A stretch of DNA of 64,000 nt from Tricholoma matsutake (taxonomy: Eukaryota; Basidiomycota; Agaricomycetes; Agaricales; Tricholomataceae), in NCBI GenBank assembly GCA_026075535.2, contig AP026543.1:10974001-11038000 (forward strand), read 5' to 3'. Shown here in pieces: positions 44,536 to 54,446 of the stretch. Below the pieces are notes generated by a model. The model ran no database searches and was not told the origin of the DNA. It saw only the letters and a list, made by a program, of their open reading frames with translations. Every line of letters begins with the position of its first letter. Position 1 is the first letter of the stretch. The position numbers and the translations under genes were made by a program.

Positions 44536-45439
44536 GGAAGGTGAAGATGAGCTGCTAGGTGAAGAAAACCTGGCAATTGAGGAGGAGGCAATTGATACAG
44601 CTGTGATAGAGTTACAGGATGATGGCTGTGGTGTGCATGATGACTTAGTTGTTGGTTCACTTTATGGAACAGCAATCCAAATGATGGTGGAGCAAGGAGT
44701 TATTATTGAGAAAGATGAACAGCAGATGGCATTACAAATTTTTCCATGTGTAAGTATTCAGTAACTTTGGTTTATAATAGCTAACTGCTCAATAGGTTGC
44801 TGGACTTGCTCGCCATGTGTATGATTCTTCTACTCTGCATGAGAAGTTTGATAGGCTTGTTCAGGAGGATAATGAGCTAGAAGGCAGCATGCAAATGTTG
44901 ACCCAATGTGTTCCAACACAATGGAACTCTGACTTTGTGCTTGAAAGCACATATTCATTTCAAAAGTATTGTTCAGTCCCTGACTGGAGTGGCAGCAAAC
45001 AAATTATGGGCATATCAGTTGACTGATTCACAATGGCGACTAGCTGAGGATCTCACATTAATTTTGGAGGTTTTGATTTTCTGATGTTTATCTGATATTA
45101 CCTAGCAAGAGCACATCGTCCATGCCTGGCAAAAATGGGCTCAGACTTTTGCTCTGTACCAGGTAAGTGTACATTATTGTGTGATGTATTCAGGACCTCA
45201 CATGTGGTTTAGCATCCTCAGTTGATGCTGAACAGGCATTTTCAAGTGGACATCTTCAGATCAGTCACCTACAGCATAACATGAACTCACAGACCTTTAG
45301 AGCACAAATGGTTGTGGGATCTTGGGCTCAATCACCACTGTATCCTGGGTTTGACAAGATGGTAGTGATAGTCAAGTCTGAAATGGGAGAGCAGTGCGAG
45401 GAGGAGAATATAGGTACTGAATTGGACCCAGATATTTGA
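44531..45439 (+). pseudogene. hAT-type transposase, deleted
   Basis: It begins in an acidic region (EEGEDELLGEENLAIEEE). A 46 bp intron (44750-44795, GTAAGT to ATAG) then leads into VAGLARHVYDSSTLHEKFD and VPTQWNSDFVLES, the hAT core. After a frame change near 44950 it reads NKLWAYQLTDSQWRLAEDL, then a deletion. It ends with the hAT dimerisation block SSVDAEQAFSSGHLQI, FRAQMVVGSWAQSPLYPGF. Catalytic residues are mostly lost. The junction with Gypsy E is at about 44531. Confidence 0.75.
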
Positions 45440-46040
45440 AATGTTTTTGATTATGTCTCAAATGTTGTCAATATGTATTACTCTGAAAGCTGCTGCACAA
45501 CTCATAAAGAAGGGTCATAAATACATGAATTTAAGAACATGGGAATCCAAATCAGTCACCCAAAAGCAATTCCATTTTCTTAAGTATGGATATCCACAGT
45601 TTATCCAGATATAGTTGTATCTGTATCCATACTGTATCTGTATCCATGGTTGCATATCCAGATGTATCCAGATGCATCCATGTTAGTCCCTATTTCACAG
45701 TGATGACCGAAGATTTTGAAGTAATGGTCAACCAGAGTTCAGCTGATCACTCTTGCTTTCCATAGGAACATGGTTGAGGAGCACGGTGCTGATGCGGTGA
45801 TGAGCACAGGCTATCTCTCTCTATTCTGAGGCTGCCAACAGCAGGTTGGCAAGCTCAGACTCAGGCTTGTAGCAGAGAAATAGACTTAGTTCACATATAC
45901 ATCTATTCCCTACTATATATCTACTAAGTACAGCAGTGCTGCAATGCCCTGAGCTCGACACAACACACATGTTGTGGCACTGTTTGGCATCACCCATTGA
46001 TGGCTGCTTACTGTGGCCAGTCAGGAAGTTGGCCAGCCTA
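45440..46040. other. No gene; TATCCA-rich repeat
   Basis: At 45586-45690 the motif TATCCA (also TATCCAGATG, TGTATCC) recurs about ten times. The rest has no convincing frame. Gypsy F is inserted at 46041-46045. Confidence 0.55.
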
Positions 46041-46362
46041 GGTACTGTTATGATTTGTCTACAGGAATCCACAAGTACGGGCAGTTCATTTTTCCATTCG
46101 ACTCAACTCCCCTCCGACGGCAGATGCCCTGATGCATGATGACTCCATGCACCCGAACCACTCCCACATGCACCGTGGTATGACAACCCCTTCACATGAG
46201 GTCCGTGACATCGGACCCTCACGATCGACATGCTGTGCCACAGCATGTCCTTGACATCGGATGCCTCATGCAAGGCATGAGGCCTGTCTTTTCTATTGTT
46301 CTTTCTATTTATACTTGATAACAATCCTACGTTCCAATTGGACAATAGATATCTTCGAACTG

Positions 46363-46369
46363 TATATAA
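46363..46369 (+). promoter_or_regulatory. TATA box of Gypsy F
   Basis: TATATAA lies 32 bases before the sequence TCAGCTTGACCT that pairs with the primer site. A start near 46393-46396 fits usual TATA spacing. The same arrangement is present in Gypsy D and in the 3' LTR. Confidence 0.65.
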
Positions 46370-46394
46370 GCTGTAGTAATACTGCCTGTATTCC

Positions 46395-46406
46395 TCAGCT
46401 TGACCT
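46395..46406 (+). promoter_or_regulatory. Predicted 5' end of transcript, self-primer segment
   Basis: TCAGCTTGACCT is the exact complement of 46781-46792, just inside the LTR boundary. If transcription starts at or next to 46395, the RNA's own 5' end can pair with the primer site. Gypsy D has TTAGCTTGACCT, which still pairs through one G-U wobble. Confidence 0.65.
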
Positions 46407-46444
46407 AATTCAACCAACGGTCTTAGACTCAACCAGAACACTCG

Positions 46445-46733
46445 ACAACTAAGGAAGCCCCTTAGTTGTGATACACTCGAACTCGACAGCTTAGGAAGCC
46501 CCTAGCTGTGATAACCCAAACTAGACAGCTTAGGAAGCCCCTAGCTGTGATAACCTGAACTAGACAGTTGGAAAGCCTCCAACTGTGATACACAAACGAA
46601 CGGTCTACTCAGAAAGCCTCTGAGTACGGATAGCCATGATTACTTGAGGAAGTACCCAAGTAAAGGCAGGAAGCCCAATACACTAGGAAAGTCTCCTAGT
46701 GCGACACTGACACAGTTGGAAAGCCTCCAACTG
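46445..46733 (+). repeat. Hairpin array, eight stems with a constant AAGYC-type loop (5' LTR)
   Basis: Hairpins at 46445-46469, 46486-46509, 46525-46548, 46564-46586, 46606-46626, 46640-46663, 46681-46701 and 46713-46733. Stems are 7-10 bp and of at least six different sequences (ACAACTAAGG, ACAGCT(T)AGG twice, ACAGTTGGA, TACTCAGA, TTACTTG, CACTAGGA, CAGTTGGA). Loops are AAGCC in six, AAGTC in one, and AAGTA in the imperfect sixth. Most are followed by GTGATA or GCGATA. The array lies between the predicted transcript start and the primer site, so it would be present in the RNA leader. Confidence 0.85.
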
Positions 46734-46780
46734 CGATATATGAAGCCGAGGCTGAGTCAAGGACCTATAGTCTTAACAAA

Positions 46781-46792
46781 AGGTCAAGCTGA
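46781..46792 (+). promoter_or_regulatory. Primer-binding site, self-complementary type
   Basis: AGGTCAAGCTGA begins 3 bases after the LTR end at 46778. It does not begin TGG as a tRNA-primed site normally does. It is conserved at the same place in Gypsy D. Its perfect 12 base partner is at 46395-46406. Tf1 of fission yeast is the known precedent for priming by the transcript's own 5' end. Confidence 0.65.
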
Positions 46793-47068
46793 TCTACGAA
46801 GTCCACCTACCTAGGTGCAGACACAACATCTTTCAGACAAAGCCCAGACAGACCTCCGACAGGAGCATCGACATCAGGAAGAACCTCGTAGTATAGATAC
46901 CAAGGTCGACTAGTATGATACTCAGAACCAGCACAAAAGTGGTTCTCGAAGCGAACAGAAGACAAGGAACCAAGATACCTCACTGAAGAAGACTTCAGAC
47001 CGACAAGCAAAGAAGAAACCCCAGAACGAGACCCATTCTCCTTATCAAACGACGACATCCCCGATAAC

Positions 47069-47923
47069 ATGTCTACCAAACCCACCGCATCGAACAAGGA
47101 GATTAGAATCTGAACCCCCTCTGACTTCACAGGGGACCGAACTAGAACCGCAAAGTTCTTACAAGAAGTGAAACTCTATCTGAGAGTAAACCACGGAATC
47201 TATGACACAGATGAAAAGAAAATCATCTTTGCATTGTCATTTATGAATGGAGGAACCGCCGTGCCCTGGGCACAGACATGGGCAGAAAAGGAAGACCTAG
47301 GAACATGGTCAGCCTTCGAAACGGCGCTCAAAGTAGCGTTCACCCCGATCGACGAAGCTGGCAGAGCCAGAACCAAAATGAAAACACTGAAGCAGGGACA
47401 GGACCTGGAGGATTACATCGCACAATTCCGAATCCTGCGAGAGAAGGCAGGGATCAATGACAATACCGCCTTGATCAAACTCTTCATGGATGGGTTAAAC
47501 CCCAAGCTCCTTGAAAGAGTATTCAACATGGAAACAATCCCCACAACCCTTGAAGGGATGATCAACGCCGCCTCCAAATACGATGGACAATGGAGGAGAG
47601 CAAAAGCAATAACTGGGAAATTACAGGAGAGCTGGGCAAAGAGGCCCGCAAACTCTAAACCGAAAGAAACCCCACTAGAAATCAACCGACTCTCCGACCA
47701 GGAGAGGGTCAAACACATGAAGAAGGGGCTATGCTTTGTGTGCCACCAACCCGGGCACAGAGCAACCAAACACAAGAAAGGGGAAATGAGAACCGAGAAC
47801 CGGCCATTCCCAAAGAAGAAGAAAGGTGAAGAAGCCTACTCAAAGATCCGAGCAATCATAGAGGATCTCGATGAAGAAGACAGGACGAGGGCTCTCGCCG
47901 CAATTGAGGATGAGGGTTTTTAA
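47069..47923 (+). pseudogene. Gag of Gypsy F (one TGA)
   Basis: The ATG at 47069 (MSTKPTAS) is conserved in Gypsy D; the open frame extends about 50 codons upstream without an ATG. A TGA at 47111 stands where Gypsy D has CAA, so the ancestor was probably CGA. The capsid region is ALSFMNGGTAVPWAQTWAEK through MDGLNPKLLERVFNM. The nucleocapsid motif CFVCHQPGHRATKH (residues 222-235) has His as last ligand. It ends in a Lys/Glu-rich tail and TAA at 47921. Confidence 0.85.
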
Positions 47924-47940
47924 AGAGGTGGCCTGCCTCG

Positions 47941-50900
47941 ATGCCAGGTACCACCGAACTTTCCGTTAGCTCTGTACTACTAGCCACTTTGAAAGATCAA
48001 TCTATGCATCTAGATGTCAAAGTGCTAGGAGCAGACGGGAGGAAAGTCATCAAAACTGAAGCCCTACTCGACTCAGGAGTGGGAGGAGTATTCATGAGCC
48101 ACAAATTTGCAGCAGAAAATGGACTCAGGCTGCGCCCCCTGGAAAGAATCATCAAAGTAAGGAATGTGGATGGAACCCCAAACAAGAAAGGGGAAATTTC
48201 CCAATATGCCAGGGGACCACTAACAATCAATGGGCGAACATTCCTGACAACCTTCCTGATCATGGGATTAGGAGGAGAAGCAATCATCTTGGGCCTGCCA
48301 TGGCTCAGGAAGATTAACCCTGTGATCAACTGGAGGACCGGAACCTTCCAGTTCAGGGCAAAGAACAAGGGTCACACAGAACTCTCATATGGGAAAGGAA
48401 GAACCCTCATCGGGAGGGTGTGAACTGAGAAACCCAATGAAGGGTGCCTATCGTGGCGCCAGAAGGGAACTGAGGAAAAGAAGAACCCCTTCAACATGAC
48501 AAAAGAAGAACAGCAGGCATGGTGCTGAAGAATAGTCGCCAGAGAAAAAGAAAAGGTTGATCTCAAAATAAAGACGAGAGAAGAGCAATGGGCGCAATTC
48601 AAGAGGCTGGCTGCCAGGGAAAGAGAAAGACTCCTTTCCAAGACAAAGACACTGACAAAAGAAGAACAGCTTGAGCAATGCTGAAGAATCGTTGTCAAAG
48701 CAAATGTGATGGGAGGAGCCCTCCACACCAAACCAAAAAGAAACAGAATGCCCACCGAGACCAGAAGGGCGACGATAGAAGAAGTAAACGATGAAGAGAT
48801 TGCAGTGGCAACTCTTCATGATGTGGAGCCCATTGGGCCACAGGACGAAGAAAGCACTGGGAAGGAAAACCCAGCACAGGCAAACCACGAACAGGCAACA
48901 GAACAGGCAATGGAACAGGCAACGGAACAACCGAAAGAGACACCCAAACCAAAGATCGAAGACAATGAGCTACTGGTTGCCTACATCTGAGGAGAACCCA
49001 TCATTGGAATATTTGAACCAGCTAAGACACCGCTGACAGAGGAATATGACGAGCCAAGATATGGATATTCTCAGACGACAAAGAAAATCTCTCGGATCAT
49101 GAAGGCAAAAGGATCACCACGATATGCTTATGGACAAAACATCTGGATTAGGGCAAAGACATCGGTCTCTCAACACCTGACACACAAGAAGGAAGGAGAG
49201 CCCAAACAGAAGACCCTAGACGAACTACTCCCCGAACAGTACAAGGAGTATCGACGGATATTCGAAAAGGAAGCATCGGAACGATTCCCAGAATCAAGAC
49301 CCTGGGATCATGCAATCAAACTAAAACCAGACTTTGTAGTGAAGGATTGCAGGGTTTACCCATTGTCGCTGGCAGAACAGAAGAAACTCGACGAGTTTCT
49401 AGACGAGGGCCTGCAGAAAGGATACATCCGACCATCGAAATCGCCCATGGTGTCGCCATTCTTCTTCGTTGCGAAGAAGGACTTGGATGCGCTACGACCC
49501 TGCCAAGATTACAGGTACTTGAATAATGGAACAATCAAAAACACCTACCCGCTGCCACTGGTAGGAGACCTGTTGGACAAACTAAGAGGGGTGAAATGGT
49601 TTACGAAATTGGACATCCGATGGGGATATCACAACATCAGGATCAAAGATGGAGATCAATGGAAAGCAGCCTTCAAGACAAATCGGGGGCTGTTTGAACC
49701 AACGGTGATGTTCTTTGGATTATGCAACTCACCAGCGACCTTCCAGGCAATGATGAACGAGATATTCTGCGACATGATCGGAGAAGGATGGCTCATGATC
49801 TACATGGATGACATCCTGATATTCTCCAAGGATCAGAATGAACACCAGGAAAGGACAAAAAGAGTACTGCAAAGACTGGCGGAAAACGACTTATACCTGA
49901 AGCTGGAGAAGTGCAAGTTTGATGTCCACGAAGTGGAATTCTTGGGTCTGATCATCCGACCCAACGAGATTGCCATGGACAACACGAAACTGGCAGGTAT
50001 ACAGGAGTGGCCAACCCCGACAAATGTAAAAGCAGTCAGATCTTTCCTGGGATTTGGAAACTTCTACAGGAAGTTTATCGGACATTTTGCAGAGACAAGC
50101 AGACCGCTTAATGAGTTGACGAAGAAGGACAAAACCTTCAACTGGACAACCGAATGCAAACAGGCCTTTCAGATGCTGAAAAGGAAATTCGCAGAAGCAC
50201 CGGTACTGCTGATGCCAGACCCAACAAAGCCATTCACGATCGAATCAGACGCCTCAAAACACGCGACAGGAGGAGTGCTGAGACAAAGGGATACAAATGG
50301 AGACTGGCATCCATGTGGATACATATCGCATGCACTGACACCAACAGAACGGAACTATGAGATATATGACAGGGAACTTCTGGCGATAGTACGATCACTA
50401 GAAACCTGGAGGCACTACCTGATGGGCTCAGATCACCTGGTAGTAATTCTCTCGGATCACAAGAACCTGACATATTTCCGAACGGCACAGAAACTAAACA
50501 GGAGACAGGCAAGATGGAGCTTATTCTTGTCAGAATTTGAATTACAGCTTGTTCACGTGCCCGGATCTCAAATGGTGCAAAGTGATGCTTTATCACGAAG
50601 GGCCGACCACGTACCGGAAGAAGACAACGACAATGAAGATATCACGATGTTACCAGAGACAGTATTCGTGAAATTCATTGACACCGAACTACATGACCTC
50701 CTTGCAGGGAGCATCATGAAAGATGACCTGGTGAAGAGCGCAATCGAGGCACTAAAGACCAAAGGAACACCGCCAATAAAGTCGGCGTTAGAAGACTGGA
50801 AGATTGAGGATGGCCTCCTATTCTTCCGAAATCGATGCTATGTCCCTGACCGCGGGGACATATGAAAGAAGCTGGTACAGAAATACCATAAAGGGGTAAC

Positions 50901-52107
50901 CAGCGGACACCAGACTACCGAAATGGTTAGAAGGGACTACTGGTGGCCAGGAATGATGACATACATCAAGAACTACATCGCCGGATGCGCTACATGCCAG
51001 CAGATGAAAGTCAACACCCACTTGATGACACCACCCCTACAACCAATCAAGTCCGAACCAACAAGGCCATTTGCGATGGTGACGACCGACTTCATAACTG
51101 ACCTACCGGAGTCCAACAGTTATGATGCCCTCATGGTCATGGTAGACCATGGGCTTACGAAGGGGGTAATTTTCATCCCTTGCAAGAAAACGATCGATGC
51201 ACTGGGAGCAGCGACTCTCTATCTGGATTACGTCTACAAATGGTTCGGCCTTCCAGACAAGGTAATATTGGACAGGGACCCCAGATTTGCCTCGCAGCTA
51301 TTCCAAGAATTAGGAAGATTGCTCGGAATCAAGCTGGCAATGAGTATGGCATACCACCCCCAGACCGATGGAGAAACAGAATGGGTGAATCAGGAAGTAG
51401 AAGTCTACCTACGGATCTTCTGCTCGAACAACCAAGAAAAATGGAAGCACTTCCTTCCAACAGCAGAGTTCATGCACAACCAAAGGATGCACTCCACCCA
51501 GAAAAGCTCCCCATTCTACCTGATGATGGGCTATGAACCAAAGGCGATCCCACTCCCATACCTGAAAACAAACATACCGGCTATAGAGAAATGGATAGTT
51601 GCGTTGCAACGAGCCTGAGATGAAGCAAAGGCAACTCATGAGTTGGCCAGACAGCTGATGGCAGAAAGAACCACATGGCACTTCACACCATTCAAAGAAG
51701 GAGACAGGGTGTGGCTAGAAGCAAAAAACCTCAAAACGACACATGCGACAAAGAAACTTGCACCCAAAAGAGAAGGACCATTCTCCATTGAGAAGGTTCT
51801 AAGCCCCCTCTCCTATTGACTAAAGCTACCAAACCAATGGAAAATACACCCGGTATTCCACGCGGCACTCCTCACCCCATATAAAGAAACCGAGATGCAC
51901 GGTCCAAACTTCCCAGAACCTCCGCCGGATCTAATAGAAGGTGAATCGGAGTACGAAGTGGAAGCGATCATCGGACATAAAAAGAAAGGAAGGACCATGC
52001 ACTTCTTAGTGAAGTGGGTCGGATACCCAACCTCGGAGAACTCCGGGGAGCCCGAGGGAAACCTGAAACATGCCAAGAAAATCCTTGGAGCATATAAACA
52101 GCAATGA
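47941..52107 (+). pseudogene. Pol of Gypsy F: protease-RT-RNase H-integrase-chromodomain
   Basis: The ATG at 47941 is 17 bases after the gag stop, in another frame, and is conserved in Gypsy D. Protease ALLDSGVGG (Asp 44). Reverse transcriptase with YMDD at residues 621-624. RNase H (IESDASKHATGG, YEIYDRELLAIV). Integrase with D1050, D1111 and E1147, spacing DD35E, all intact. Chromodomain near 51955-52090 (YEVEAIIGHKKKGRTMHFLV). The frame is unbroken for 1388 codons except TGA at 48421, 48526, 48682, 48988, 50863, 51616 and 51817. Gypsy D has CGA or CAA at several of these. There are no TAA or TAG and no frameshift. Confidence 0.88.
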
Positions 52108-52149
52108 CAGCTGTAGAACCCCCCCAGAACCAAGAACCCACACCCCGAC

Positions 52150-52875
52150 ATGGCAGAACAGACACCCGTCATACCCCCCAAATGACATTTCAACAAACAG
52201 TTCCTACGAGACCCATCGAACATCGACACCCTCCACACCCACCTCGCCCACGACCCAGCCAGATATCATCTCGCGAGAATATGCTTCTACTATCAGAGCA
52301 CCATTGACCGAATGAAGAGAAACCTAGAAGAAGCCATGAACGACGCCGATGACCTCGGTATCGAACAGGCTATCCAAGACATGACCAATGCACGGTCAGA
52401 TAGAATAAGAGTGGTTGAAAGAAACCCTCATACTCCCACAGATCACCCCAGATGCCAATGAAACTCCCCCTCGCCCTACAACAGGCAGAAAAACAGAAGA
52501 ACAACACGCACCGCCTCTGGAAACGCCTCCCCTTCTACGAGCAACCAGATGAACACCTCCCTAGCAATCATCGACCTCACCATGCCAGAACCTGAACCTC
52601 GATCGACCCAACCACCATGGTCCCCTCCCCATATGAGAAGTGCCAGGTGCTTCATTTGCCACCAGATCAGACATTTCGGCCTGATCTGCCAGAAGCACAT
52701 CTGCAGGTACTGCAAACGACGAGGCCCCGGGCACTACAGCCCCGACTGCCTGACACAGCAGCAGAAAGAACAGGAGGAGGCACGAAGACAACTAGACTTC
52801 CTCGAGGCGGGATACAATGACTTTGACAATGAAGTGATGGCAAACATGACCGGGGAACCCTATGGGGAAGTGTAG
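52150..52875 (+). pseudogene. Third ORF of Gypsy F with two zinc-knuckle motifs
   Basis: The frame is the same as pol and starts at the ATG at 52150 (MAEQTPVIPP). TGA codons at 52183 and 52459 interrupt it. The N-terminal part is helical and charged (RMKRNLEEAMNDADDLGIEQ). The C-terminal part has CFICHQIRHFGLIC (CX2CX4HX4C) and CRYCKRRGPGHYSPDC (CX2CX6HX4C), then a Gln/Glu-rich helix. It is separate from gag, which already has its own zinc motif. A nucleic-acid-binding accessory role is inferred. Gypsy D has a different ORF here. Confidence 0.65.
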
Positions 52876-52923
52876 AAGGACGGAGAGAATAGTTTGAAGT
52901 CAAAGTTGGTGACTTCGAAGATA

Positions 52924-52935
52924 GACGGGAGGTGA
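52924..52935 (+). promoter_or_regulatory. Polypurine tract of Gypsy F
   Basis: GACGGGAGGTGA directly precedes the 3' LTR, where plus-strand DNA synthesis would start. Gypsy D has GAGAGAGGGTGA in the same place. Confidence 0.55.
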
Positions 52936-53710
52936 TGTTATGATTTGTCTACAGGAACCCGCAAGTACGGGCAGTTCATTTTTCCATTCGACTCGACTCC
53001 CCTCCGATGGCAGACGCCCTGATGCATGATGACTCCATGCACCCGAACCACTCCCACATGCACCGTGGTATGACAACCCCTTCACATGAGGTCCGTGACA
53101 TCGGATCCTTGACATCGGATGCCTCATGCTATGCATGAGGCTTATCTCTTATTGTTCTTGACATGCTGCACCGCAGCACTCCATGACATCGGACGCCTCA
53201 TGCAAGGCATGAGGCCTGTCTTTTCTATTGTTCTTTCTATTTATACTTGATAACAATCCTACGTTCCGATTGGACAATAGATATCTTTGAACTGTATATA
53301 AGCTGTAGTAATACTGCCTGTATTCCTCAGCTTGACCTAATTCAACCAACGGTCTTAGACTCAACCAGAACACTCGACAACTAAGGAAGCCCCTTAGTTG
53401 TGATACACTCGAACTCGACAGCTTAGGAAGCCCCTAGCTGTGATAACCCAAACTAGACAGCTTAGGAAGCCCCTAGCTGTGATAACCCAAACTAGACAGT
53501 TGGAAAGCCTCCAACTGTGATACACAAACGAATGGTCTACTCAGAAAGCCTCTGAGTACAGATAGCCATGATTACTTGAGGAAGTACCCAAGTGAAGGCA
53601 GGAAGCCTGATACACTAGGAAAGTCTCCTAGTGCGACACCGACAGAGTTGGAAAGCCTCCAACTGCGATATACGAAGCCGAGGCTGAGTCAAGGACCTAT
53701 AGTCTTAACA
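52936..53710 (+). repeat. 3' LTR of Gypsy F (775 bp)
   Basis: It matches the 5' LTR with scattered transitions. A net 42 bp gain near 53105-53215 contains a second copy of the ACATCGGA-GCCTCATGC palindromic block and of the ATTGTTCTT segment, so a local tandem duplication is likely. Confidence 0.9.
53377..53674 (+). repeat. Hairpin array (3' LTR copy)
   Basis: This is the same order of stems as in the 5' LTR, with a few transitions; the last stem is shortened to 7 bp. Between the sixth and seventh listed stems a small extra palindrome CAGG-AAG-CCTG is visible, degenerate in the 5' copy. Confidence 0.85.
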
Positions 53711-53715
53711 GGTAC

Positions 53716-54446
53716 CCAGTCAGTGGCTTCTATATCAGAATGTGGACACTACTGTGCAATATGTAAAGCAAAAATGGATAAAACACACCTAGGGCTCAGC
53801 CTGCACTGATTCTTGAGCCCTGGGTGTGCTTCAATCAGAAACACTGCCTGTTTGATTGATGACACACTGGATTTTGATCTGATTTGGCTGTGGGACCTGA
53901 GAAGCCAAGTTCTGCTGAGAGCTGGTTCTCAGCCATTTCTTATCTGTTCTGCATCAAACTTTGACATCATCCAGCTGGCAACTTTGACCACCTTTCCCAG
54001 TGCTCTCCCCCATTGTCATGTTATCAAGGAGTCCCTATCTTGTGTCCTCCAGACATGCAACAGACAAAGTCTGCTTCATGTCAGATGAGATCAACATGAG
54101 TCTGACATGTCAAGGGGCATGAGTTTTTTTTTGTGTGTCAAACAGCAGTGCTGCCTTCTTCATTCTCTGATGTTCTTGCATTTTTAGTGATTTTTTATGT
54201 ACTGCAGGTCCTCATTTGACTTTTATTACAATGTCATGATCATACTCATTGTTGAGATGGTTCTGGGAGAAAGGTGTCATGCTGGATAGAACTGGTGATC
54301 AAGGTGCAAAATTTGACCTAATTCAATACCTCTGAAGGCTGATTCAAGGCCCTCTTAGTTTGTTTTGAATATTCCCAATGTTGCAAGATTTCAAGTAGTT
54401 CAGCTAGATCAACAGTTTCATTTTATGTGAATATGTAGTCTTCAAC
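53716..54446. other. No clear gene
   Basis: This continues the sequence interrupted by Gypsy F at 46041. Frames at 53813-54088 lack recognisable motifs. A T-run lies at 54125-54132. The right end probably includes the leader of the pogo-like element. Confidence 0.45.

Larger units (their letters stand above)
46046..46778 (+). repeat. 5' LTR of Gypsy F (733 bp)
   Basis: U3 runs to about 46394. R/U5 starts at the predicted transcript start and holds the hairpin array. The ends are TGTTATG and CTTAACA. Confidence 0.9.
46046..53710 (+). mobile_element. Gypsy F: full-length Ty3/Gypsy chromovirus with a zinc-knuckle third ORF
   Basis: The element is 7665 bp with LTRs of 733 and 775 bp, both TGTTA to TAACA, and a perfect target duplication GGTAC at 46041-46045 and 53711-53715. 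The order is LTR, self-complementary primer site, gag, pol, ORF3, purine tract, LTR. Pol frame is intact over 1388 codons apart from seven TGA codons, so it is young or decaying by one kind of mutation only. It is CpG-richer than Gypsy D. Confidence 0.92.

Noticed and set aside
46445..46733. Regularly spaced palindromic repeats resembling a CRISPR array
   Set aside because: The stems differ from unit to unit and only the loop is constant, the opposite of CRISPR repeats. The array is part of both LTRs of a eukaryotic retrotransposon and no cas genes exist.
47941..52107. Eight TGA codons in Gypsy F read as reassigned or recoded UGA
   Set aside because: Paralogue D has CGA or CAA at the same codons and the same C-to-T pattern breaks unrelated elements. 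The NLR gene has no in-frame TGA. Mutation explains it better than recoding.
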